Counted from the first letter of the stretch, positions 34,267-46,108 are shown. The stretch: 64,000 nucleotides of DNA from Diphasiastrum complanatum (GCA_029204225.1 CM055113.1:26835462-26899461); one strand, 5' to 3'. A program made the numbers and translations. The notes: a model not told the origin generated them from the sequence alone.

Positions 34267-34760
34267 CTCCCTGCAGCTTTGCACGTTTAATCCAATTGTC
34301 TTTCTTTGCTTGGCAAAGAGTGGCTTCTGCAATCATGTCTTCTGATTTTATATACTGGACCTGGAGCTCTACTTTTGAGATTAAATCTCGAATGTGATGG
34401 TACTTTAGAGGTATGTGTTTTGTCTTTGAATGGAAGACAGGATCCTGGGACAGATGGATGGCACTCTGAGAGTCCATCAACATCGTGCTTGGCCCTTCTT
34501 GTGGTATCCCGATTGCCTCCAGCATCATCTGCAGCCACACTACCTCATTCGCCACCTTTGAAGCTGCGACGTATTCAGCTTCGCAAGAGGATTGAGCCAC
34601 CAAGGTTTGCTTTTTGCATATCCAGCTGATTGCAGCTCCACATGCTGTGGTACATCCTCCAGTTATGGACTTGCTGTCATCTTTGCAGCTCACCCAGCTC
34701 GCATAACTGTAGTGGTGCAGCTCGAATCCTTTTTCTTTGTTTTCAGCTCTGTAGGTGCAC
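34267..34760 (-). pseudogene. Ty1/copia RNase H C-terminal part
   Basis: The minus-strand frame contains ASWVSCKDDSKSITGGC, AAISWICKKQTLVAQSSCEAEY, DSQSAIHLSQDPVFHSKTKHI and YIKSEDMIAE. These are the copia RNase H motifs, including the catalytic Glu of SSCEAEY and the Asp of DSQSA. It runs into the LTR through CTGCAGGGAG, a polypurine tract. The element is truncated near 34760, where a GC-rich repeat begins, so RT and everything upstream are missing. The open frame shown by translation past 34760 is not copia. Confidence 0.85.
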
Positions 34761-35280
<520 letters not shown>

Positions 35281-37299
35281 AGAAAATGATAGTCACATGG
35301 ACACGAGATAGTCAAGTTTTATGTTATCATAAATTTGATTAAAATTAATATAGACTAATTCAATGTTACAATCTCTATCGGTCATATGCTAAGACATCTT
35401 CATAGTACACAAATGAACTATTGCTCATAAGAGCATAGTCATGTTGAACAATTAATTAAATCAAACCTTATCTTGTGTCTCTTGGGGTAGTTTCGAATAT
35501 ATTCTATATTTGGACAACATAAGTACACCAAAGTAATTTGACTATGACTCTAATTTTTATATTTGTGAAAATGACATGAATATTAGAGCTTTCACCTTGA
35601 AAACTAAAATCATATGTTGAGATCTCTTTCAAAATTAGAAAATAATTCACCACATACAACAACATGATTATTTATAATTGCAAGTTGTATGAGTCACTTA
35701 CGTGTAATTAGTATAATATGCTACAACACCTATTTTTTTATTTTTTCTAATGAAGACTCTATATATGAATATAAATACATTGCTTGCATGACGAAAATGT
35801 GGTTTGATTATCTAGAAAAATCAGCAAATAAGAGATATTATTATTGTAAGGTTTGTGCCATGGGTCCCTTGATATATAATATAAATTTTGCTTACATTTT
35901 TGGTAAGAGAATCTTTTGCTTTACCATTATTAGTGAGAGTTTAGACTTATTATCACACACCCTTCTTGTGAGATTTTGTCAAATTGTTACAGTATCTAAA
36001 ATGCTACTAAGATACATTGAGAAATTCAAGAATACATAGGAGGATGAGAAAGACTTTGGTTGGGGGCTTGTCCACCAAGGTTTGAGTCTGTGCATGTACA
36101 TGAGGACATATTTGGCTTCGATCAAAAAGATGGGTTTTGTGTCGAGTTGAATTGCACCTACTAGTACTTAGTAAATAAAACTTGCTTATAGTAGGCTTCG
36201 ATCAAATTTATGACATGTCGTACTATAAAATGGCCGGGCCTACATAGCTTTCCCAAAATCATGACATGGTTGGCAACAAATTGTGTATTTGTTTGTAGTC
36301 ATGTGTTATAAAGTTTTAGTTATGAATAAGTTACATTGAGAAACTTTATGTAAAGAAAGTGACAAATTTTTTTTATGAATCATATTTAGTACAACATTAC
36401 TACATCTGAGTTTTGAACTATAGATCCTATTTCAGCCAATTATTCAGATAGATTTTTAAAGCTGTTCAAATGATCAATCATTATTTCACTTTTTGACATT
36501 CGTAGTGAGAAGAATTTCTTTTGTAAAAATGATTTAGCAAAAACATTTCTAACATCATAGAGAGTATTTAAAATATCTCATACTTTTTTGGAAGTATGGG
36601 CTCCACTTATATAATCAAGCAACGAATCTTGAATTTTGAAAATTAGTAAAGCAAAGGCTTTTCCATTCTTTAATTTTTAGTTTAAATGCAAAATCTTATG
36701 AAATGAGAAATGGCGCAAGACCCGTTTTCTTTTCAACAAACTTATGATTTTTTAAAATTCAAGTAAATTTGAATCTTAAATTTAAAAATGAATTAATTAG
36801 TTTGCAAGATGCTACATTCTGCAAATATTTAAAATTTGGACGGAGTATTGCAAAATATTTTTTAAATTTTATACTAAAATGGCTTAAAAAATAAAAACAC
36901 TATTTGTGTGCAATTTGTAATTATGAAAATACTTTCAAAATTTTGCTAATAAAATGGCTTAAAAAATAAAAACATTATTTGTGTGCAATTTATATAAAAT
37001 AAGTGATTGTTAAATTTTTAAAATTTAAAAAGAAAATCAGCAAAAAAGTATTCTAATATAAATTTGAAAACTTATTTGTGATTTGATATTTGTATTTTAA
37101 CAATCAAGTAAACTAAACAAATCTAAAATTTAAACATTTATGTTTAATTTCTAGCAAATATTATTCAACAATAAAATCATTTAACAAAAATATAATTAAA
37201 AAACATAAAAAACAAACATTTTTTACATAAATATAATAATCTTTCAAATAAAAGAGATTTTTTTAAAAATAAAATCATGTAGTCAAAATTATCATAGAG
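35281..37299. other. AT-rich anonymous region
   Basis: No recognised gene. A 116-codon plus frame (35689-36039) is rich in Ile, Phe and Tyr and matches no known family. A tandem duplication lies at 36875-36991. The right end is probably the 3' flank of the minus-strand methyltransferase-like gene ending at 37300. Confidence 0.4.
36875..36991. repeat. Tandem duplication, period 75 bp
   Basis: 'taaaatggcttaaaaaataa' and the following 22 bases occur at 36875-36916 and 36950-36991 with one mismatch. Confidence 0.85.
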
Positions 37300-37534
37300 T
37301 CAAAAATTCTCAATCAGATCATTTGGATCTAGAGAAGCAGTCCTTCCAATCCTTGTATCTATTGGAGATGTTGTCGCATCCTGAATAACAATTTTTACAA
37401 TTACATTATATCTTTGTTCAACCACCTCGGCCAGATCTCCTATGACCACCAACAATACCATTGGCAAGTGGTTGAGGCCCTTAACAAATGGAGTAATACC
37501 ATCTTCACAGGGGCCCAACTTACTCACCTCTTGA

Positions 37535-37539
37535 AACTC
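37535..37539. repeat. Target-site duplication, left (AACTC)
   Basis: Matches 44890-44894 exactly; flanks the gag-only LTR element. Confidence 0.95.
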
Positions 37540-38691
37540 TGTTGACAGATCCCCTGCTCCAGAGGACTTGTTGTCTACTTTTCTGCTTCTTGTTTACAGA
37601 ACCGTTTCTGCCTGTTATCAGGCTTCATGGCAGTCGTTAGATGGTTTCTTGATTGATTTTACGATGCCAACCCAGGTAGACGGAAACAAAGTTTCGTTGT
37701 AGTATGTTTCTTTTGTCCTGCTTGTCAGAGGACAACTCAGGGATTTCGCTCTTGAACGCACTTACATTCTACATGGATGCAAGCCAAGATTGCTCATTCA
37801 CAGATCAACATACAAACCAATGAATGTTCTACAGATTCTACAGCTACCTACACTTAGAAAGGACTGAAATCAGAGCCTACACTACATTAACACTGAGCTA
37901 CCTTGTATAACTTGACAAAAACAAGAAACAAAGCTAATCTACAACATGTTAGAAGTCCAAGAATCAAGAAACCAACCAGTCTATTGATTCTTGGACATCC
38001 CAAGAACATTGAGAACTGGATTGTACAGAGATATGCAAGAATCACACCACAGATCCAGCCTATTTAGTTTACTTGAATGTTGGCTCCTACATTAATCCAC
38101 AAGAAAACAAGAAATCTAATCCACAACTAGGAAAACAAGAAAACTAATCCACTCTAAATCCACAACCACACACAATATGAATGGAAGGGCATGATCATAG
38201 GGGCATCACTCAAGAAAACCATCATGATCAAGGAGCTTAGTGTAGTATCAAACTCATGAAAAATCTTCTTATTAAGCATGGAGTAGATACAATGCAAAAA
38301 GCTCCTCTTCACAAAGAGGGAGTCTCTTAAATAAGCAAGAGAGCTCCTTAGGTGGCATGTTAGTGGAATTTCCACATTTCACAAATTACAAGTGGAATAT
38401 TGCTCTCCACTAGAGGTCACCATCAAAAGGTGGCTCACTCTACTTTCTTTAAGAGGGGTCTACTTGCATTTATTACATTTTTCTAGAAATACTAGCTCCT
38501 ACATGGTCATTCCATCTTTCGAGATTCACCATGAGGCTTACACAGTTCTTGCATGTCTTTCCTAGCTAGTATTTCTCGGCTCTCACTCTTTATTAGTCTC
38601 GTCTTCTCAGAGACCTCCTCGGTCTAAGGTGAGAGGTGCTCTTGAGTTGCTCTGTCCAAGTATCTTGGGGATTCGTCAGAATCAGCCAACA
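37540..38691 (-). repeat. 3' LTR of the gag-only element
   Basis: 1152 bp; nearly identical by eye to 43726-44889. Confidence 0.95.
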
Positions 38692-38706
38692 TTATCCTAC
38701 CCCTAA
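38692..38706 (-). other. Polypurine tract of the gag-only element
   Basis: Reads TTTAGGGGTAGGATAA on the minus strand, directly before the 3' LTR. It sets the orientation. Confidence 0.75.
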
Positions 38707-39199
38707 AGTGTTGCAGGACCCACTGCAACTCATATTGGACGATGTCGCTCTGCTTTGCAGTTTATGTCCCTTTTTTTTCCACTAGAGAGTTCTTGAACCA
38801 CTTGTGATATATTTGGGGTGTTTATAATGATAATTGTTACGTCCATGTCTTGCATGAAGGATTCGGAATAGTCCTTGACATGGATATTTGGTACTCTAGT
38901 GTACAAGATTATTAGTTACCCCACATCATTCTAGACTAGGCCAATAATGTAATTAATAAACTTGCGAGAAAAAGCGTAAATCCTAGTTCACTTACATAAA
39001 ACCAAGTGCTTATTGTCGCCAGTCTTTATCACAAAAACTGTCTTTCACGAATTGCCACGATTGGATTAGAATGTCTTATTGCTATAGGTGGTTGACATTC
39101 TCAAATTTGGAAAGCTCCTAGCAACTTCATAACTTGCATGCTCGAGTGCTTTCCTCATGTCTATTTGTTTAGTCACTTATATCTGCCATTGACGGTTTC
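38707..39199 (-). other. 3' interior of the gag-only element, noncoding
   Basis: No convincing frame on either strand. Confidence 0.4.
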
Positions 39200-40350
39200 A
39201 TATTTGGTTTCTTGGCAGATTCCATCTTTGGTTTCTTCTGGGAGGTCTGTATCCTCCATTTGCCTCTGGGTATTTCCGTGGTTCTTCTCTCAGTTGAAGT
39301 TCCAGTCTTGTCGATGCTCTTTTCTGATAGGTAGCACAAATCTTGGTTATCAGTCTCAAGGGGATGGACTCATCATAAAAAATTGGGTGGTAGAAACAGT
39401 TTTGGCTGGACGGTTTGGTAATGGTGAGGAAACATGATGAAGGCTTGGTGACAAGGTGAAGAAACTGATAGTTCTACAATTGTAGCCTTGGACCCTTGCA
39501 ATGTCGAGCTTCGACCACCACTTGCTGGGGCTTGCTTTATTTGCAGGTTCACGGATGTCTTCATCTTTCATTTTCTACAGCTCTTTCTTTTGATCCATTA
39601 CTTTTGGATCTCTTTGGACTTCATAAGAGGGGATTCAACTATCATCACTTCAGAGAGTTTTTTTTTTTATCAAGATCGATCTGACTCATCTGTTGCTTAA
39701 GTTTTGTCCTTTCCTCCTCAGCTTCCTAGATCTTTCTTTTTATTTCTTCTAGCTGCTTCGCCTGCTTTTGTAAGTCTTTTTCGGCTGAACAACCAATATA
39801 GGTGGTAGTTGGTCTCCACAAGACACTTGCAATGATATATTGGCTGCTTCGATAAGACTATCAAAAACTGGAAATTTCTAAGAAGAACAGTAAACTGATG
39901 GTAAACAAACAGATGGAAGGGAGGGTGGTGGTGACAACGGTAGATGGTGTGGACAATAGACATGAGAATGGGCGCAGAAGTATGGCAAGAGGTTGATTGA
40001 AGAAGGAGACTGATTTTCCAATGCTTGTGTTTCTCTTTCTGAAGGATCTTCATCGTGACTGGGGTACTTCTTCTGATCAAGTCGCTTTGGATTGCTCATC
40101 TGTCTTCTTAGCCTTGTCATTGTCAACTTTGGGTTTGTGACCTTGGATGTCGATCTTGCTGGTGTTGTTGCTGGCAGCGTAATTGCTCCAGTGGATCCAA
40201 GCAAATCCACTCTCTCCCCCCCCAAAAAAAAATCAATTGGTGGAAATGTTGTTGTTGGTGATTGTTCATGCTCAGGATTGGATCGGCATGTAGAACACGT
40301 AGTTGAAACTCGTTGAACATGTGGCTGGACTAAAGATTGAACAAATTTTA
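39200..40350 (-). pseudogene. Coiled-coil coding-like remnant inside the gag-only element
   Basis: On the minus strand, in shifting frames, protein-like sequence appears: DSLIEAANISLQVSCGDQLP, then a heptad-rich stretch (LQKQAKQLEEIKRKI, EAEEERTKLKQQM) near 39775-39690, then APASGGRSSTLQGSKATIVE. It has the same orientation as gag. It matches no retroelement pol domain I know and could be a captured host gene piece or an extra element ORF. Several stops and frameshifts are present. Confidence 0.35.
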
Positions 40351-41202
40351 ACTAAATTTGTTTCGATCTTGATGTAGTTGACTCAAAGAATAATATGGCA
40401 ATGAGGTGCAAGAATCAACTCTAACTTGTCATGGATTTCTCATAGTTTTCAAAAATTTGAAACTACTGTACATGGTAATCTGAAGATGGATAGATGACTG
40501 AAAATGTGTTCTGGAGATGCTCTACATAAGACTCTCGTGCAGTAGCTATTCTTCATGCAAAAATCAATCACATAAAATAGGTGAAGAGAAACAAAGAAAT
40601 AAACAAACATTACAGAGAGTGAGAACTGTATAGCACTTGTTGAACAAAACTGGCATTCATCAACATTGATAATGTACCTTGACAATTGCAATATTCCTCT
40701 TTTTTTGTCGAGTAATGTGACTTACTCTGACATGCCCTTGTCAAAACAAGGTAGGGTGGATGACACTAAATCTATCATCATGGATAACAGATGTTGTAAG
40801 ATACAACATGAGATGCAGGGATTATTGAGGTATTACGTCCTGAGGACCTCTATGAACAAGAGAATCAGAACCAAATCTCTATCTGGATTTTCGAATCCGA
40901 GAAATATTATGTATTGGCACATTGGAAATCTTATCAGCATATGGAAAGACAAATAGATTTGAGGTTGTAGAAGGGGAAAAAAATTGTCAATTCCCTATGG
41001 AGGTTGCTCTTGGTTGGACATTGTAGCAGATGACGGAATATCAGTTTAACTTTCTTTCGACAAGGACTCATTTCATATTGTCTGTTTGCATTATGGTACT
41101 GGCGTATTGGACGGTGATGTAGGAGTTTACAAGAAAATTCTCGATCAAGCAGCAGGTTTAACTGCTAGTTGCTATGGTGCTCATGTTGTTGTCGTGAAGA
41201 TC
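40351..41202 (-). other. Unrecognised interior of the gag-only element
   Basis: Downstream of gag on the minus strand where protease and RT would be expected; no such motif found. A 96-codon plus frame at 40666-40956 is unrecognised and probably fortuitous. Confidence 0.4.
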
Positions 41203-42666
41203 CTATTGTGATTCATAACTGATGTGACGGGCAGGTAGGATCTTAGCGTGTTGCTTTGGACAGTCTTTGAAATTGTGTTTTCTTATACAATCGGGACACT
41301 TAGGATGGTACTTGGTCTTGACTGGACAATCAACCATGAAATGGCCAGTTTCACCACAGATGAAGCATCTGGTGTGCAGTGGCCCTTGCATTGCATAACC
41401 CTCTTGTATGGCTAGTGGGTCTGGACTTTCTGATGGATAGTCTAGATAAGACAAGGCATTTCTAGATTGGGATGGGTGTTCTTCATATTGTTGAACTATA
41501 TGTGCTTGGATAGGTCGATATGAAGGACAAGCATCAATAGGATGCGTAGTCCGATAGTGTGGGCACCATATTGTTTTTTGTCTATAAGGTACCTGTGTAG
41601 GGTTTGACTGACCAGGCATACTGCCTTGGATAGACTTCAGGGTATCTTGAAACTCATTGGTGAGTTTCTCCATCTGAAGTTGGTGTTTCTTATTAAGCAA
41701 CGCCAGCTGTGATTTCCAAAGCTAATCTCGGGTGTCCTCGATCGGCTTCGACTCATGGACAGGAGCATGTGGTGCTTGCCTTTCCCTAGATTCGTCAATA
41801 TCTGATCCTTCGTCTTCTTCCTTGATAGCATCAGACATAGCTAACTTTAGGCTCATATATTCATCATTGGATTTAAGCTCGCATCTAATCCATCTTGGAA
41901 GGCCGACTAAGAACCAGATGATGAGCATATGTTCAAAGGGCTGTTCTTGTACTTGACTTTTGAGACGTTTGAAACGCTCAATATAGTCTCATACTCGTTC
42001 GTCTTTTGTCATTTTGATAGTCCTTAGATTGACAAAAGGGTTTTCTATCAAGCGAAATGGCTTGAAGCATTTGATAAAGGCCTCCTTCAAGAGTGACCAG
42101 TCACATTTATCTTCACGATCAAGGTTAAAAAACCATTCTCGTGCTCAATCGATCATGGTCATCGAGAAGAGTTGAATCATGGTGTCGGGTGATGTCTCGC
42201 CATATACATCACATGCATTCTCAAAGATTTGCAAAAATCTTTGAGGGTACGCACTACCGTCAAACTTTGGTAGATCTAGCCTGGGTGTACGTCTTTCAAG
42301 ATGAGCTCCGTGGGTAGTAGAGACTCCATTAAGGTTGGTTTTGGCCTGTGAGGGGTCAGCACCATAAAAACGGGGTCGTGCACATGAAGACTCAGCTCTA
42401 TCAGGTTCTTGTCCATTGAACGGGTTTGTGGATGGCTCTTGGAGTTTGGCTCTCATTCGATAGAACCTATGACGTCTTATTTGTTCAGCTATTGATATCA
42501 TATGGATAATCTTCTGGGATTTCAGGATCTGTATGCTGGTGGTGGTCCATTGGGTACTAGGGTATGAGTTTCTAGTATCGATGGTTTTTTGGAGTTTTTG
42601 ATTTTTTAGGATTTTTTGTGTTTTTGGATATTTCTGAGTTTTTAAGGAAGTCAAGGGAAAACTCAA
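41203..42666 (-). pseudogene. Gypsy-type gag of the gag-only element
   Basis: The minus-strand frame has a polar N-terminal part and then LDLPKFDGSAYPQRFLQIFE, the opening of the retrotransposon gag capsid domain. After in-frame stops it continues with DWSLLKEAFIKCFKPFRL, YIERFKRLKSQVQEQPFEH and MLIIWFLVGLPRWIRCEL. A Glu/Asp-rich linker and QLQMEKLTNEFQDTLKSIQG follow, then CCHC knuckles CFICGETGHFMVDC and the partial CPDCIRKHNFKDC. Interruptions include TGA at about 42145 (consistent with CGA to TGA), TGA near 41984 (TGG to TGA) and TAG near 41722. The start chosen (42666) is the first in the open frame. A related gag fragment lies at 53225-54064 on the plus strand. Confidence 0.85.
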
Positions 42667-42819
42667 TATGAAAAGAGCTTTCTATTGGTATGGGTGTTGT
42701 GTTTTGAAAAAAATTTGGTATTCATGCCCTTTGGTTTTTTTTTTTTTTTTTTTTCTAGTCTCGAAGGTGTTGTGAAGATGGTGGTTCAGTTGAAATGGCA
42801 ACTAGAGGTGTTGATCAAA

Positions 42820-43510
42820 AGTTATGGTCCGGTCGAGATTGGGTGTTAATTACTTCGGTCGAGATTTGATCTGCTTGCTCTGGTCGAGATTTGATCTGAT
42901 TGCTTCGGTTGAGATCTGATTGAATCCCTTTGGTCGAGATTTGATCGCTGCTCCAGTGAGATTGGACCTGATAGCTTCGGTTGAGATCTGATCGAATCCC
43001 TCTGGTCGCGATTGCTCTGGTCGAGATCACTTCGGCTTCGATCGAGATCTGAACGGCCACTTTGGTCGAGATTCCAGCGAGCAGTTCGGCTCCGGTCGAG
43101 ATCTGAACGGCCACTTCGGTCAAGATTCCAGCGAGCAGTTCGGCTCCGGTCGAGATCTGAGCGGCCACTTCGGTCGAGATCTCAGCAAGCACTTCGGCTG
43201 AGATTCCAGCATGAGCTTCGGTTGAGATTTTACTGAGAGCTCCGGTTGAGATGTGAGCATGAGCTCCGGTTGAGATTTTACTGAGAGCTCCGGTTGAGAT
43301 GTGAGCATGAGCTCCGGTTGAGATTTTAATTTTTTTTTTTGTTTTTTTTTTTGATGCACCTGCGTTGCGTCGGTCAAGATGGTGAGAGAGAGGCTTGGCT
43401 GAGATGGAAGAGAAGGTGTTCGGTTGAGACGTGAGAGAAGGTGCTCGGCTGAGATGGAAGAGAAGGTGTTCGATTGAGACATGAGAGAGGGTGCTCGGTT
43501 GAGATGGTGA
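42820..43510 (-). repeat. CGGTYGAGAT minisatellite in the leader of the gag-only element
   Basis: The decamer CGGT(C/T)GAGAT and close variants recur about 27 times at spacings of about 20-31 bp between the 5' LTR and gag, interrupted by a T-rich tract near 43328-43352. Short higher-order units such as 'gagctccggttgagatNtNa' repeat several times in a row. Frames across it give periodic peptides but stay non-homologous. Confidence 0.85.
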
Positions 43511-43725
43511 CAGAGGGAGGTGGAGACGATGGGTAAGCTATGGGTAGAGGATGATGTAGAAGGAGATGAGGATGTATGTAGGGCGTGGGGATGGTGTGTG
43601 CAGGTCGTTCTGAGCTATGAACGGATCTGGAGACATTTCAGATTGCGTGCATGGGTCCGATCAAAGATAGTCTTGCAACATATGCCATTTCAGAATGTGA
43701 GTGATGCAAGCGGCAAATGGTCAAA

Positions 43726-44889
43726 TGTTGACATATCCCCTGCTCCAGAGGACCTATTGTTTACTTTTCTACTTCTTGTTTACAGAACCGTTTCTGCCTG
43801 TTATCAGGCTTCATGGCAGTCGTTAGATGGTTTCTTGATTGATTTTATGATGCCAACCCAGGCAGAAGGAAACAAAGTTTTGTTGTAGTATGTTTCTTTT
43901 GTCCTGCCTGTCAGAGGACAACTCAGGGACGTCGTTCTTGAACGCACTTACATTCTACATGGATGCAAGCCAAGAACGCTAATTCACAGATCAACATACA
44001 AACTAATGAACGTTCTACAGATTCTACAGCTACCTACACTTAAAACGGACTGAAATCAGAGCCTACACTACATTAACACTGAGCTACCTTACATAACTTG
44101 ACAAAAACAAGAAACAAAGCTAATCTACAACATGTTAGAAGTCCAAGAATCAAGAAACCAACCAGTCTATTGATTCTTGGACATCCCAAGAACATCAAGA
44201 ACTGGATTGTACAGAGATATGCAAGAATCACACCACAGATCCAGCCTATTTAGTTTACTTGAGTGTTGGCTCCTACATTAATCCACAAGAAAACAAGAAA
44301 TCTAATCCACAACTAGGAAAACAAGAAAACTAATCCACTCTAAATCCACAACCACACACAATATGAATGGAAGGGCATGATCATAGGGGCATCACTCAAG
44401 AAAACCATCATGATCAAGGAGCTTAGTGTAGTATCAAACTCATGGAAAATCTTCTTATTAAGCATGGAGTAGATACAATGCAAAAAGCTCCTCTTCACAA
44501 AGAGGGAGTCTTTTAAATAAGCAAGAGAGCTCCTTAGGTGGCATGCTAGTGGAATTTCCACATTTCACAAATTACAAGTGGAATATTGCTCTCCACTAGA
44601 GGTCACATCAAAAGGTGGCTCACTCTACTTTCTTTAAGAGGAGTCTACTTGCATTTATTACATTTTCCTAGAAATACTAGTTCCTACATGGTCATTCCAT
44701 CTTTCGGGATTCACCATGAGGCTTACACACTTCTTGCATGTCTTTCCTAGCTAGTATTTCTCGGCTCTCATACTCGGCTCTCAGTCTTCATTAGTCTCGT
44801 CTTCTCGGAAACCTCCTCGGTCTAAGGTGAGAGGTGCTCTTGAGTTGCTCTGTCCGAGTATCTTGGGGATTCGTCAGAATCAGCCAACA
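43726..44889 (-). repeat. 5' LTR of the gag-only element
   Basis: 1164 bp, homologous to the left LTR; a 12-bp local duplication of 'tactcggctctc' near 44765-44780 accounts for the length difference. The inner flank (minus strand TTTGACCATTTGCCGCTTG) does not match the tRNA-Met site used elsewhere. Confidence 0.95.
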
Positions 44890-44894
44890 AACTC
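44890..44894. repeat. Target-site duplication, right (AACTC)
   Basis: Partner of 37535-37539; lies inside a codon run of the methyltransferase-like gene. Confidence 0.95.
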
Positions 44895-45870
44895 ATCAGG
44901 CAAAACTAAAATGCCAGCTAACCTCATTTTAATAGAACTTTCTAAACTCTCAACTAATTCTAAAGCCGCAACATGTTTGCCCTTTTGGACAACACTTGCA
45001 CTAGTTGTGCGACTACCACTAAATAAATCTAAAATCCAATCCGTAGGATGAGAAAACATTTCAATTAATTTATTTACAAGTTGTTGTGGTTTTTGACATG
45101 GGCAAGCCACAGAACCAGTCTTTGGAGTTTTTAGGTTTTTTGTCATTGTAGAAAAATTAAAATGATTTGCATAACTTGTGCTCCCTATAGTGTTGTAGTG
45201 CAACATGGATCTCTTTTCATTAGTAGAGAAGTAACTGATGGTGATATATTCGATCTCATTATAGAGACGTGCACCACCAAAATTGTGCACATTTGGCTTG
45301 TACCTACAAACATTGAAAGCAAATAGTCAGACAAACAAATAACAAAAATGTTCAAATTAAAATCACTTGTAAATGTATACATATTTGGTTACAATCAATA
45401 CTTACCAAATGACATTTTCTATCCATGTATTGCAGACTTCCAATAGGGCCTTGTGGACACCTACTTGTTGCCAACTGGAGTGAAATATTACTATCCTCCA
45501 AAGCGGAACTGTAGTGATCTTCAAAAAGACAACAACAACGTCTTTGACTTATGTGTATTTAAATGGGCGATTATCATTCAGGGACTCTTCAAGCTTGAAC
45601 CCGTATGGAATGCCAGTGATGCAAAGGATGTAAGGTCTTCTTTTTACAAACTTGGAGATCTCTCTGGCATCATTTTGTTGTATTGTCTAAAAACAAGCTA
45701 GAAAGGAGCTCTCCATTGAGTATTCTTATGTACAAACATTCAGACAAGTTAGTGCAATTATTTTTGTTGGGTTGATAGTTGAGGAAGCCAAGCTCCTTGT
45801 TTGGGATCACAACATCGACCAAGATTATAGATTGAAGATGGTTGTTAGACAATGAGTCAGATTTTTTCAC

Positions 45871-46103
45871 AAGGAGTAGGCTTCACAAAGAAGGAGATAA
45901 AACATACATACAACTAAAGTGCCTTTGTGCACAGGAGACGAGACTATCATTTGATGAAAATAATCCAGCCTCTTCTCTTACAAAATATGATAATTCTTTT
46001 TAGCTGGCCTTTTGAAAAGGACATATAGTTTCATGTTCAACTTTTTTATATTTTATTTTTTTAGATTAAAATGAAATTCTTTAACACAATTTTTTTTATT
46101 TTA
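45871..46103. other. Flank between methyltransferase-like pseudogene and copia element
   Basis: AT-rich, no frame of note. It may be an intron or upstream region of the minus-strand pseudogene. Confidence 0.3.
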
Positions 46104-46108
46104 GATTT
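46104..46108. repeat. Target-site duplication, left (GATTT)
   Basis: Identical to 52267-52271; flanks the intact copia element. Confidence 0.95.

Larger units (their letters stand above)
37540..44889 (-). mobile_element. Gag-only (TR-GAG-like) LTR retrotransposon, 7350 bp
   Basis: LTRs at 37540-38691 and 43726-44889 begin TGTTGACA and end AGCCAACA and are flanked by the 5-bp duplication AACTC. The minus-strand orientation follows from the gag frame and from a polypurine tract beside the left LTR. The interior has a tandem-repeat-rich leader, a gypsy-type gag and about 2.5 kb with only weak coding traces; no protease, RT, RNase H or integrase motif was found. It fits the described class of non-autonomous LTR elements that keep gag alone and depend on partners for pol. 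Confidence 0.85.
37300..45870 (-). pseudogene. DNA N4/N6 amino-methyltransferase-like gene, split by a gag-only LTR element
   Basis: Minus strand, two parts: 45870-44890 and 37539-37300 (TGA at 37300-37302). Order: an upstream unknown part; motif IV-like ILCITGIPYGF (DPPY expected; about 45640); WIENVIW; a 102-bp GT-AG intron (45405-45304) splicing in frame to YKPNVHNFGG; motif X-like CQKPQQLVNKLIEMF; motif I DLFSGSRTT (DPFSGSGTT usual), about 45030. This IV...X...I order fits the PF01555-type DNA amino-methylases acting on cytosine N4 or adenine N6. Removing the LTR element and one AACTC duplication restores the same frame for 78 more codons. A frameshift near 45672 and TAA at 45549-45551 indicate decay. 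CAAGAG|GTGAGT at the junction could instead be a splice donor. Confidence 0.65.

Noticed and set aside
35689-36039. 116-codon plus frame
   Set aside because: Composition (Ile/Phe/Tyr-rich) is as expected of AT-rich noncoding DNA; no family, no splice or promoter support.
38154-38375. 73-codon minus-strand frame repeated at 44340-44561
   Set aside because: Lies inside the two LTRs of the gag-only element; repetition reflects LTR identity, not a gene pair.
42815-43192. 125-codon minus frame with repeated QISTGAELLAG-type peptide
   Set aside because: Translation of the CGGTYGAGAT minisatellite in a leader region; several frames are open.
42820-43510. CRISPR-like array
   Set aside because: Units are degenerate, spacing varies, spacers resemble one another and the context is a plant retrotransposon.
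45453-45701. Plus-strand frame of 82 codons containing YYPPKRN
   Set aside because: It is antisense to the methylase-like frame, which has better motif support and a splice-compatible intron.
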